64,000 nt of DNA, from the NCBI RefSeq assembly GCF_002086695.1, contig NZ_MVIH01000008.1:62001-126000 (forward strand). The letters are read 5' to 3'. Both the position numbers and the translations under genes were made by a program. Shown piece by piece: positions 1 to 7,024 of the stretch (positions are counted from its first letter, which is position 1; each line of letters starts with the position of its first letter). This DNA comes from Mycolicibacterium rhodesiae (GTDB lineage: Bacteria > Actinomycetota > Actinomycetes > Mycobacteriales > Mycobacteriaceae). The notes under the pieces were generated by a model. The model saw only the letters and a program-made list of their open reading frames with translations. It ran no database searches and was not told the origin of the DNA.

Positions 1-185
1 CCGAAGTTCACCGCCGAGTACGCCGCGAGACAGTCCAGGTAACGGCGGCCCTCGACGTCGGTGATCCACGCGCCGCGGGCATGGGAGGCCACCACCGGAA
101 GCGGCGAATAGTTGTGCGCGGCATAGGCGTTGTCCAGTGCGATTGCCTCGGCGGTGGCGCCGGTGAGGGTGTCGGCCATGGTCAT
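1..185 (-). CDS. rocD: Ornithine aminotransferase, N-terminal fragment (cut by window edge)
   Basis: Only the first 61 codons are present. The start of the protein contains NYSPLPVV, followed by GAWITDVEGRRYLDCL and AYSAVNFG, the typical opening of PLP-dependent ornithine--oxo-acid transaminase, which converts ornithine and a 2-oxo acid to glutamate semialdehyde and an amino acid in the cytoplasm. The ATG overlaps the stop of the upstream dimethylargininase-like gene (ATGA), so the two are translationally coupled; a second in-frame ATG lies two codons in. The pairing with an arginine-derivative hydrolase and a divergent Lrp/AsnC gene matches the Rv2321c-Rv2324 arrangement and implies an arginine/ornithine catabolic operon. 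The PLP lysine lies outside the window. Confidence 0.85.
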   Translation of the reverse strand, partial: MTMADTLTGATAEAIALDNAYAAHNYSPLPVVASHARGAWITDVEGRRYLDCLAAYSAVNF

Positions 186-1027
186 GAAAACACCTCCAGT
201 GTGCAGCATTTCACCGAGCCGCCGCCCTTGAGCAGCTCGGAGAGGTCGACACCGATGGGGTGGAAGCCGGCCCGGTGGAGTTGCTCGGCGAAGCCGGTGG
301 CCTGCGCGGGATGCACCACATGCTTGCCGTCGGACACCGCGTTGAGGCCCAGCACGTAGGCATCGGCGCTCGCCACTTCGATGGCGTCGGGGAAAAGTCG
401 GCGCAGCTGGGTTCGGGCGTCGTCGGAGAACGCCGACGGGTAGTAGGCGATCGTGGTGTCGTCGAGCACCGTCAACGCGGTATCGAGGTGATAGAACCGC
501 GGGTCGACCAGCTCCAGCGAGATCACCGGCATGCCGGTGAGGGCGCCCACCTCGGCATGTGCGTGCGGATGCGTGCGAAAACCGGTGCCTGCCAGAATCA
601 TTGATCCGACGATCAAGAGGTCGCCCTGGCCCTCGTTGACGTGGCGGGTGGCTATCGGATCGTGCCCGTGTTGGCCCATCCAGGCGGCATATGCGACCGA
701 TTCGCCGTGCCGCTCGGCGTGCTTGAACCGGGCGACGATCGCGGTTCCGTTGATGATCAGTCCGGCGTTGGCGGCGTACACCATGTCCGGCAGGCCCGCT
801 ACGGGCTCGACGAGATCGACGGTGTGGCCGAGCCGGCGATACGTGTCGCGCAGGTGTTCCCACTGGCTGAGCGCCAACTCGGTGTCGACGGGCGTGCTGG
901 TGTCCATCCACGGGTTGATGGCGTACTCGACGGTGAAGTACGTCGGTGGGGTCATGGCGTAGTGGCGGAGTCGCTGGCTGCGCGGTGTCCTCGTCGACCC
1001 GACGGCGACATCGGGGGATATCGTCAT
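182..1027 (-). CDS. Dimethylargininase-like amidinotransferase-fold hydrolase
   Basis: A 281-residue protein of the guanidino-group hydrolase (DDAH/arginine deiminase) superfamily, probably releasing ornithine or citrulline precursors from arginine or methylated arginine for the downstream aminotransferase. Visible family signatures are YAINPWM near residue 37, LPDMVYAAN near 79, the catalytic histidine in FYHLDTAL (His180), and the C-terminal GGGSVKCC carrying the nucleophile (Cys274 or Cys275). The two adjacent cysteines are slightly unusual. The start is uncertain: an in-frame ATG at 955 would remove 24 residues, but residues 14-25 (the RTPRSQRLRHY stretch) look like the conserved lead-in of mycobacterial homologues, so the longer form is kept. 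The stop overlaps rocD by 4 bases. Exact substrate is inferred, not shown. Confidence 0.8.
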   Translation of the reverse strand: MTISPDVAVGSTRTPRSQRLRHYAMTPPTYFTVEYAINPWMDTSTPVDTELALSQWEHLRDTYRRLGHTVDLVEPVAGLPDMVYAANAGLIINGTAIVARFKHAERHGESVAYAAWMGQHGHDPIATRHVNEGQGDLLIVGSMILAGTGFRTHPHAHAEVGALTGMPVISLELVDPRFYHLDTALTVLDDTTIAYYPSAFSDDARTQLRRLFPDAIEVASADAYVLGLNAVSDGKHVVHPAQATGFAEQLHRAGFHPIGVDLSELLKGGGSVKCCTLEVFS

Positions 1028-1051
1028 GAATCAACGATAGAAGCGGCTTTG

Positions 1052-1101
1052 CACGCAATCAATCGACACCTATTGCGTGTCTATGAACGATCTATTGCGT
1101 G
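1052..1101. promoter_or_regulatory. Candidate Lrp/AsnC operator: repeated TTGCGTG half-sites
   Basis: The 124-bp gap between the hydrolase gene and the divergent Lrp/AsnC gene holds CACGCAA (1052-1058) and two direct copies of CTATTGCGTG, whose TTGCGTG cores start at 1073 and 1095. The two direct copies are 22 bp apart, close to two helical turns, and the first copy is inverted relative to them. Clusters of phased half-sites are typical of Lrp/AsnC octamer binding. A possible -10 (TAACAT, 1107-1112) follows on the plus strand. Binding is inferred from position and pattern only. Confidence 0.45.
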
Positions 1102-1151
1102 AGAGCTAACATCGCGATGATTTGTTGTGTACAGCGCGGAAAGGGTGCCCA

Positions 1152-1598
1152 ATGGACCGGTTGGATGACACCGATGAGCGGATCCTGGCCGAGCTCGCCG
1201 AGCATGCCCGGGCCACCTTCGCCGAGATCGGGGAACGGGTGAACCTGTCGGCTCCGGCGGTGAAGCGCCGGGTCGACCGGATGCTGGACGCCGGAGTGAT
1301 CCGCGGTTTCACCACGGTGATCGATCGCAGCGCCGTGGGCTGGAACACCGAGGCCTATGTCCAGGTTTACTGCCACGGCACGATCGCGCCAGATCGGTTG
1401 CGCGCGGCCTGGATTGACATACCGGAGATCATCAGTGCCGCCACTGTGACCGGAACTTCGGATGCCATCCTGCATGTGCTGGCGCGCGATATGAGACATC
1501 TGGAGGCTGCGTTGGAACGCATCAGATCCAGCGCCGACATCGAACGCAGCGAGAGCATCGTGGTGCTGTCCAACCTGATCGACCGGGCACCCGCCTAA
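1152..1598 (+). CDS. Lrp/AsnC family transcriptional regulator
   Basis: A 148-residue protein starting MDRLDDTDERIL, with an N-terminal winged helix-turn-helix (about residues 4-63; helix pair around FAEIGERVNLSAPAVKRRV) and a C-terminal RAM ligand-binding domain (about 70-145). The ATG at 1152 is preferred over an upstream in-frame start at 1122 because AAAGGG sits just before it and the helix-turn-helix begins immediately. It is divergent from the hydrolase-rocD operon, the same arrangement as Rv2324 with Rv2323c-Rv2321c, so it probably senses arginine, ornithine or a related amino acid and controls that operon. The effector is an inference. Confidence 0.88.
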   Translation: MDRLDDTDERILAELAEHARATFAEIGERVNLSAPAVKRRVDRMLDAGVIRGFTTVIDRSAVGWNTEAYVQVYCHGTIAPDRLRAAWIDIPEIISAATVTGTSDAILHVLARDMRHLEAALERIRSSADIERSESIVVLSNLIDRAPA

Positions 1599-1657
1599 CT
1601 GGTCGGTTGGTGCAGGCTGGCGCGCACTTCGCGACGGCGATCGTGTAAGAACACCAC

Positions 1658-2845
1658 GTGAGCACGAGCGAAAACGGCATCCTCATCGTCGGCGGCGGCC
1701 TGGCCGCCACCCGCACCGCCGAGCAGCTGCGCAAGGCGGACTACACCGGCCCGGTCACCATCGTCAGCGACGAGGTCCACCTGCCCTACGACCGGCCGCC
1801 GTTGTCCAAGGACGTGCTGCACGCCGACCTCGACGATGTCGCGCTCAAGCCCGCCGAGTTCTATGCGGACAACAACATCGCGCTGCGCCTGGGCAGTGCC
1901 GCCACCGCGCTGGACACCGCCGCCCGAACAGTCACCTTGGCCGACGGCTCGGTGCTGGCCTACGACGAACTGGTCATCGCCACCGGCCTGGTGCCCAAGC
2001 GCATCCCGTCGTTTCCCGATCTGGACGGCATTCGGGTGCTGCGCAACCTCGACGAGGCGATGGCGCTGCGCGCCCACGCTGCTTCGGCCCGGCACGCGGT
2101 CATCATCGGGGCCGGCTTCATCGGCTGCGAGGTCGCGGCAAGCCTGCGCAAGCTTGGGGTCGAGGTGGTCCTGGTCGAGCCGCAACCGGCGCCGCTAGCC
2201 TCGGTGCTCGGCGAGCAGGTCGGCAACCTGGTCACCCGCCTGCACCGCGCCGAGGGTGTCGACGTGCGCACCGGGATCGGCGTGGCTGAGGTGCGCGGCG
2301 AGAACGGCCATGTGACGACCGTGGTGTTGTCCGACGGCAGCGAGCTGCCCGCCGACCTCGTGGTGGTCGGCATCGGGTCGCGGCCGGCCACCGACTGGCT
2401 GGAGGGCAGCGGTGTCGCCGTCGACAACGGTGTGGTGTGCGACGAGGCGGGCCGAACCAGCGCTGCCGGGGTGTGGGCACTCGGTGATGTCGCATCCTGG
2501 CGCGACGCCACCGGACATCAAGCCCGCGTTGAACATTGGAGCAATGTGGCCGAGCAGGCCCGGGTCATCGTGCCGTCGATGCTGGGTCAGGAGGCGCCGT
2601 CGGTGATCGTGGTGCCGTATTTCTGGAGCGACCAGTACGACGTGAAGATCCAGTGCCTCGGGGAGCCGGAGGCCACCGATACGGTGCACGTCGTCGAGGA
2701 CGACGGACGCAAATTCCTGGCCTTCTACGAGCGCGACGGTGTGGTGGCCGGGGTGGTCGGCGGCGGTATGCCTGGCAAGGTCATGAAGACCCGCGCCAAG
2801 ATCGCCTCCGGCGCCCCGATTTCCGACGTCCTTCCCGCGTCCTAG
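1658..2845 (+). CDS. FAD/NAD(P)H-dependent ferredoxin reductase
   Basis: A 395-residue flavoprotein of the rhodocoxin/putidaredoxin reductase type. It has an FAD-binding GGGLAA dinucleotide fold at residues 12-17, a second Rossmann motif for NAD(P)H (VIIGAGFIGCE, 148-158), the FAD-closing motif VWALGDVAS (272-280) and a C-terminal reductase domain to about 390. Such enzymes pass electrons from NAD(P)H to a 2Fe-2S ferredoxin for cytochromes P450 or Rieske oxygenases. No ferredoxin gene is adjacent, so the partner is unknown; a P450 gene lies about 12 kb downstream. The start is GTG, 59 bp after the regulator gene. The 3' end overlaps the convergent VOC gene by 4 bases (CTAG, shared stop). Confidence 0.88.
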   Translation: MSTSENGILIVGGGLAATRTAEQLRKADYTGPVTIVSDEVHLPYDRPPLSKDVLHADLDDVALKPAEFYADNNIALRLGSAATALDTAARTVTLADGSVLAYDELVIATGLVPKRIPSFPDLDGIRVLRNLDEAMALRAHAASARHAVIIGAGFIGCEVAASLRKLGVEVVLVEPQPAPLASVLGEQVGNLVTRLHRAEGVDVRTGIGVAEVRGENGHVTTVVLSDGSELPADLVVVGIGSRPATDWLEGSGVAVDNGVVCDEAGRTSAAGVWALGDVASWRDATGHQARVEHWSNVAEQARVIVPSMLGQEAPSVIVVPYFWSDQYDVKIQCLGEPEATDTVHVVEDDGRKFLAFYERDGVVAGVVGGGMPGKVMKTRAKIASGAPISDVLPAS

Positions 2846-4098
2846 AACTCGCCGAGGTAGAACCGGCCGCCCTGGTCGTCGGTGCACTCCGCCGACAGTC
2901 CGTAGGGCTGGCGGCTGGGTTCGGCGAGAACCGACCCGCCCGCCTCGCGAACGCGGGCGACCGCCGCCTCGATATCGGACACCGTCCACATCGGCACCGT
3001 GCTCGGCGTGCGCGAGCCGCCGGCAGCGCCGGACATCGGGTGTGCGTTCTGCACCGCCCAGCCGTCCGCGACCCGACCGCGTTCGAACGTCCATCCCAGC
3101 ACCTGGTTGTAGAACTCGCGGAAGGCTGCCGACTCACCGACCTCGTACGTGACATAGGACAGCTCGCCGGCGCCTGCCCCGTTGAGCAGCGGACGACGCT
3201 GGCCCGGTTCCGGCCGATAGATCGCGAACGCGGTGCCCTGGTTGTCGCGGGCCTCCAGGAGAGTGCCGACCGCGGAGTCGCGTGACGCGCCCACCCGTCC
3301 GCCGGCAGCGAGGATCGCGGTGCGCGCCTCATCGACGTCGTCGACCGCATAGCAGCAGAACAGCGCGGTGCGCTCGGACGTCGAGAAGTCAATCGCCTCA
3401 ACGGTATTGCTGACCTGCCCGGCCGAGTCGTACTCCCACCCCAGCACGTGTGAGTAGAAGGCGGCCGCCCGGGCGGGGTCCGGGCTCTGCACCGATACGT
3501 AGCCGATGTCGCCGTGCCGAATCGGCTCGCGAACCGGCCCGCTGAGCATCCATCGATGGCCGAACGGGTCGCGAACGGTGGCGGTACGCGCGCCGTGTCC
3601 CTCGTAGGGCTCGCGCTGCACCTCGGCACCCTGGGCCCTGGCTCGGGCCAGGGCGGCGTCGGTGTCGGCGACGTCCACCATGAGGCTCACCGAATTGGTG
3701 CCCCGCACCGGCGCCTGCAGTCCGAGGTCGGCGAATTCGTCGGCCAGGTACAGGACACCGCCGCTCATCGCCAGTTCGGCGTGGCCGATGCGCCCGTCGT
3801 CCATCACGATCGGGTCGCCGATCAATTCCGCACCGAAGGCGTCGCGATACCAGTCGATCGCGGCGCGAGCGTCGGCCACCGTCAGGTAGGGCAACGCGGC
3901 GGGCCGGGGAATTCCGGTCTGGTTCGCCGGCTCGCTCAGTTCGGCGACTGCTGCAGCGGTACCGCTCATGGTGACTCCTTGGGTGTTCGCAGGTAAGGAC
4001 AAGGCTGACTCCAGCCGCGCTCGCAACTCGGCCGCGAAGGACGGATCCGGTTGCACGGGAAGGTCTTCGGTGGTCAGGACGCGCAAGGGGTCGGTCAT
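2842..4098 (-). CDS. Three-domain VOC (glyoxalase/bleomycin-resistance fold) protein coupled to an ECF sigma factor
   Basis: The protein has 418 residues: a 45-residue leader, then three consecutive VOC domains (roughly 55-170, 180-295 and 300-415). The first domain shows YRDAFGAEL and DPFGHRWML, a glyoxalase-like half; the second and third carry FYSHVLGWEY and FYNQVLGWTF. The leader contains PDPSFAAELRARLESAL, a short helix of the type seen at the N-termini of proteins encoded with ECF sigma factors. The ATG at 4098 overlaps the sigma-factor stop (ATGA), favouring it over a longer upstream reading frame that would run 100 bases into the sigma gene. No metal-dependent activity can be assigned from sequence; a ligand-sensing or resistance role is possible. 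Confidence 0.8.
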   Translation of the reverse strand: MTDPLRVLTTEDLPVQPDPSFAAELRARLESALSLPANTQGVTMSGTAAAVAELSEPANQTGIPRPAALPYLTVADARAAIDWYRDAFGAELIGDPIVMDDGRIGHAELAMSGGVLYLADEFADLGLQAPVRGTNSVSLMVDVADTDAALARARAQGAEVQREPYEGHGARTATVRDPFGHRWMLSGPVREPIRHGDIGYVSVQSPDPARAAAFYSHVLGWEYDSAGQVSNTVEAIDFSTSERTALFCCYAVDDVDEARTAILAAGGRVGASRDSAVGTLLEARDNQGTAFAIYRPEPGQRRPLLNGAGAGELSYVTYEVGESAAFREFYNQVLGWTFERGRVADGWAVQNAHPMSGAAGGSRTPSTVPMWTVSDIEAAVARVREAGGSVLAEPSRQPYGLSAECTDDQGGRFYLGEF

Positions 4099-4610
4099 GA
4101 AACACCTCCTTCCGGGTAGAGCTTTCTGAAGGCGCGCCGAGCGCGGACCAGCAGCGCCTCCGTGGCGTGCACGCTGCGTCCGATCAACTCCGCGCACTCG
4201 GGCACCGAACAGTCGTCCATGTAGCGCAGTGCGAGCACCACACGGTGCTGCTCGGGCAGCCGCGCGAGCACGCTATCGGCGACGATGCGGTCCAGCTGCG
4301 CATCCCATTCGTCGGCCGCTTCACCCTCGGGCACGTCGGCGACCGGCACCGTGGATCGGGCCGAACGACGCCGGTAGTGGTCGGCCAGTTTGTGCCGAGC
4401 CACCCCGAGCAACCACGGGACCGCCAGTGGCGGCGGCGCGGGCCGACGGGCGGCATCCATCGCCGCGAGGAACGTCTCCGACGTGAGATCCTCGGCGGTG
4501 GCCTGATCGCCGCACCGGCGGACGAAGTAGCCGTAGACGACCGGAAGCGCGTCGTCGTAGAGCTCTAACAGCCGGTACGGAGCATCGGGTGGTTCCGGAT
4601 CCGCGCTCAC
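4095..4610 (-). CDS. ECF-type RNA polymerase sigma-70 factor
   Basis: A 171-residue sigma factor with region 2 (about residues 20-85; VVYGYFVRRCGDQATAEDLT, then WLLGVARHKLADHYRR) and region 4 (about 108-165; LPEQHRVVLALRYMDDCSV, a helix-turn-helix that is followed by RARRAFRKLY). There is no extra C-terminal SnoaL or TPR domain. It is encoded directly before, and overlapping by 4 bases, the triple VOC gene, suggesting the VOC protein is its partner or main product. No classical zinc anti-sigma (HxxxCxxC) is adjacent. Upstream lies an inverted repeat that may carry its promoter. Confidence 0.88.
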   Translation of the reverse strand: MSADPEPPDAPYRLLELYDDALPVVYGYFVRRCGDQATAEDLTSETFLAAMDAARRPAPPPLAVPWLLGVARHKLADHYRRRSARSTVPVADVPEGEAADEWDAQLDRIVADSVLARLPEQHRVVLALRYMDDCSVPECAELIGRSVHATEALLVRARRAFRKLYPEGGVS

Positions 4611-4655
4611 ACCCTTATCGTCGTCGCGCGAGGGTCATCTCCGACGCACCAACAT

Positions 4656-4712
4656 CGAATTTCACGTTTCGCAGTGAAAGTTCGAGTAGACGCCAGCAAA
4701 ACGTGAAACTCG
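4656..4712. repeat. Inverted repeat with 14-nt arms between mftR and the sigma gene
   Basis: The arms CGAATTTCACGTTT (4656-4669) and AAACGTGAAACTCG (4699-4712) pair at 13 of 14 positions around a 29-nt loop. A competing small hairpin, TTTCAC/GTGAAA (4660-4665 with 4674-4679), uses half of the left arm. It lies downstream of mftR and upstream of the sigma gene on the same strand, so it may act as a terminator, an operator, or be a dispersed palindromic element. There is no strong U-tract. Confidence 0.6.
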
Positions 4713-4732
4713 GTGTCGTGAGCATCGCATCG

Positions 4733-5350
4733 TCACTTGCCGTCCAGGTCGTCGAGTCCGTGCGCCACCACGTCGAAGGCATCGCCGATCGCCTGCGGCA
4801 GCGAGACGGCCTCGTTGGCCAGCCAGTACTCGTAGGCCGAAAGGGCGACCCCGAGCATCAGCCAGGCGACCGACTGCGGGACCAGATCGCCGGGGTTGCC
4901 GCCGGTGCGCGCAGCCACAAAATCCGCGACCACGGCGCGCCAGCCGGCGTACATCGTCATCGAATGCGCCTGCAGTTCGGCGGTCTGCAGGATCACCCGC
5001 ATCCGCTGTCGGTGCCGTTCGGTCTCGGAGGGGTCAAAAGTGTTGAACGCCAACAGCGCTGAGCGCAGCGCAGGGCTGATCGGTTCGGTGTCGGCAACCC
5101 CGTCGAACAGGTCGCGGAAATGCTGCAGGTGGGCGTCGAAGTCACCCCAGGGGATCGCGTTCTTCGACGGGTAGTACCGGAACAGCGTTCGCCGGGCGAT
5201 GCCCGATGCCGCAGCCACGTCGTCGACGCTGACCGAGCCGAACCCGTAGTTGGCGAACAGGTCGAGCGCGACGTCGGTGATGTGGTCCTGGGTGGTGGAC
5301 CTGCGCCGCCCAACCCGGGCGCTCGGAGAACCCCCAGCACCAGTCGTCAT
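4733..5350 (-). CDS. mftR: Mycofactocin system TetR-family repressor MftR
   Basis: A 205-residue TetR regulator: the N-terminal DNA-binding domain (about residues 14-60) includes [20 protein letters not shown] and [14 protein letters not shown], followed by an all-helical ligand domain. It is divergent from mftA, the standard position of mftR. The ATG chosen begins [12 protein letters not shown]; an upstream start would reach into the intergenic operator. Work on mycobacterial MftR describes repression of the mft genes relieved by long-chain acyl-CoA. The palindrome in the mftR-mftA gap is the likely binding site. Confidence 0.93.
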   Translation of the reverse strand: MTTGAGGSPSARVGRRRSTTQDHITDVALDLFANYGFGSVSVDDVAAASGIARRTLFRYYPSKNAIPWGDFDAHLQHFRDLFDGVADTEPISPALRSALLAFNTFDPSETERHRQRMRVILQTAELQAHSMTMYAGWRAVVADFVAARTGGNPGDLVPQSVAWLMLGVALSAYEYWLANEAVSLPQAIGDAFDVVAHGLDDLDGK

Positions 5351-5360
5351 CGACCCGCCC

Positions 5361-5415
5361 TTCCTTTTCGGCACTCGATGCCATATTCTTGCGATCTCGA
5401 TCACAATTGTCGAGA
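5361..5415 (+). promoter_or_regulatory. Candidate mftA promoter overlapped by an MftR operator palindrome
   Basis: A -10 like TATTCT (5384-5389) lies 17 bp after a weak -35 like TTCCTT (5361-5366). The predicted start point, near 5396, falls inside an inverted repeat with perfect 6-bp arms, TCTCGA (5395-5400) and TCGAGA (5410-5415), 9 bp apart. A repressor bound there would block initiation, which fits MftR control of the divergent mft operon. No other palindrome of this quality is seen in the gap. Confidence 0.5.
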
Positions 5416-5442
5416 ACCTGGGCCGACGAAAGGGTGCTTTTC

Positions 5443-5538
5443 ATGGAGCCGAGCCAAGCAACCGAGAACGAAACCGAACTGGTGACCGAGACGCTGGTCG
5501 AAGAGGTTTCCATCGACGGGATGTGCGGGGTCTACTGA
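5443..5538 (+). CDS. mftA: Mycofactocin precursor peptide MftA
   Basis: A 31-residue ribosomally made peptide that ends in the invariant IDGMCGVY tail. MftC converts the C-terminal Val-Tyr pair to the mycofactocin core; the acidic leader (many Glu and Thr, including [10 protein letters not shown]) is what the MftB chaperone binds. The ATG is preceded by AAAGGG at suitable spacing. It is the first gene of the operon, and the mftB start follows only two bases after its stop. Confidence 0.97.
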   Translation: MEPSQATENETELVTETLVEEVSIDGMCGVY

Positions 5539-5540
5539 CC

Positions 5541-5855
5541 GTGCCCGCCCACGCTGTGGGCGATCCGGCTGTGGCCGGGTCGGCCTTCGACCCGGCACTC
5601 AGCTGGCGCCTGCATCCGCAGGTGGCCGTGCGACCGGAACCCTTCGGCGCGCTGCTGTACCACTTCGGCACCCGGAAGCTGTCGTTCCTGAAGAACCGCA
5701 CCATTCTGGCCGTCGTGAATTCGCTACCCCAGCATCCCGACGTGCGCTCCGCCTTGCGGGCCGCGGGGGTGAACGAGCCCGACGAGGCGCCCTACCTGCA
5801 TGCGTTGAGCGTGCTGGCGACCTCGAACATGCTGACTCCCAAGGACTCCCAATGA
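5541..5855 (+). CDS. mftB: Mycofactocin precursor-binding chaperone MftB
   Basis: A protein of 104 residues with the PqqD-like RiPP recognition fold, which binds the MftA leader and presents it to MftC. The conserved core SWRLHPQVAVRPEPFGALLY and FGTRKLSFLKN is typical of MftB. A GTG start two bases after the mftA stop gives the usual family length; a longer in-frame reading frame would run back through mftA in another frame and is rejected. The stop overlaps the mftC start (ATGA). Confidence 0.93.
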   Translation: MPAHAVGDPAVAGSAFDPALSWRLHPQVAVRPEPFGALLYHFGTRKLSFLKNRTILAVVNSLPQHPDVRSALRAAGVNEPDEAPYLHALSVLATSNMLTPKDSQ

Positions 5856-7021
5856 CTTCGGTAGCACCGGTACCCCGGCTGATCGAGCAGTTCGAGCGCG
5901 GTCTCGACGCCCCGATCTGCCTGACCTGGGAGCTCACCTACGCCTGCAACCTGGCGTGCGTGCATTGCCTGTCGTCGTCCGGCAAGCGCGACCCGCGCGA
6001 GCTGTCCACGGCGCAATGCAAGGGCATCATCGACGAGCTCGAGCGCATGCAGGTCTTCTACGTCAACATCGGTGGCGGCGAACCCACTGTGCGCCCGGAC
6101 TTCTGGGAGCTGGTGGACTATGCCACCGCGCACCATGTCGGGGTCAAGTTCTCCACCAACGGCGTGCGCATCACCCCGGAGGTGGCCGCGCGACTGGCCG
6201 CGAGCGACTACGTCGACGTGCAGATCTCCATCGACGGCGCTACCGCGGAAGTCAACGACGCCGTGCGTGGCCCGGGCTCCTTCGAGATGGCCACCCGCGC
6301 GCTGGAGAACCTGGCCGCGGCGGGCTTCAAGGACGCGAAGATCTCCGTGGTGGTCACCCGCCACAACGTCGACCAGCTCGATGACTTCAAAGCTCTCGCC
6401 GACCGCTACGGCGCCACCCTGCGCATCACGCGGCTGCGTCCGTCCGGGCGCGGCGCCGACGTGTGGGACGAACTGCATCCGACCCCCGAGCAGCAGGTGA
6501 CGCTGTATGACTGGCTGGTCGCCAAGGGCGAGGGAGTGCTGACCGGCGACTCGTTCTTTCACCTGTCCGGCCTCGGTGCGCCCGGTGCGCTGTCGGGTTT
6601 GAACATGTGTGGCGCCGGCCGGGTGGTCTGCCTGATCGATCCGGTCGGTGACGTCTACGCCTGCCCGTTCGCCATCCATGACCGGTTCTTGGCCGGAAAC
6701 ATTGTGCGGGATAACGGCTTCGACAACGTGTGGAAGAACGCCCCATTGTTCCGTGAACTGCGCGAGCCGCAGTCGGCCGGCGCGTGCGGCAGCTGCGGAC
6801 ACTACGACGCGTGCCGGGGCGGCTGCATGGCCGCGAAGTTCTTCACCGGCCTGCCGCTCGACGGTCCCGACCCGGAGTGCGTCGAGGGCTACGGAGTGCC
6901 CGCCCTGGCCACCGAGCGCGACAAGCCCCGTCCGAGCGCTGACCACTCCCGCGGCAAGCCGATCATGCTGACCTTGTCCACCCGTCCGCCGGCCAAGCCC
7001 TGCAACGAAAGTCCGATCTGA
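5852..7021 (+). CDS. mftC: Mycofactocin radical SAM maturase MftC
   Basis: A 389-residue radical SAM enzyme with the CxxxCxxC cluster motif at Cys32, Cys36 and Cys39 (CNLACVHC) and a C-terminal SPASM domain with the cysteine sets CGAGRVVC, VYACPF and CGSCGHYDACRGGC for auxiliary Fe-S clusters. It oxidatively decarboxylates the MftA C-terminal tyrosine and then forms the Val-Tyr carbon-carbon crosslink. It overlaps mftB by 4 bases. The glycine-rich GGGEPT motif (SAM binding) is intact. Confidence 0.97.
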   Translation: MTSVAPVPRLIEQFERGLDAPICLTWELTYACNLACVHCLSSSGKRDPRELSTAQCKGIIDELERMQVFYVNIGGGEPTVRPDFWELVDYATAHHVGVKFSTNGVRITPEVAARLAASDYVDVQISIDGATAEVNDAVRGPGSFEMATRALENLAAAGFKDAKISVVVTRHNVDQLDDFKALADRYGATLRITRLRPSGRGADVWDELHPTPEQQVTLYDWLVAKGEGVLTGDSFFHLSGLGAPGALSGLNMCGAGRVVCLIDPVGDVYACPFAIHDRFLAGNIVRDNGFDNVWKNAPLFRELREPQSAGACGSCGHYDACRGGCMAAKFFTGLPLDGPDPECVEGYGVPALATERDKPRPSADHSRGKPIMLTLSTRPPAKPCNESPI

Positions 7022-7024
7022 GTC

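Noticed and set aside
4098..4197. Longer N-terminus for the triple VOC protein
   Set aside because: The extra 33 codons would lie within the sigma gene and are Arg-rich shadow sequence; the ATGA overlap is a better start.
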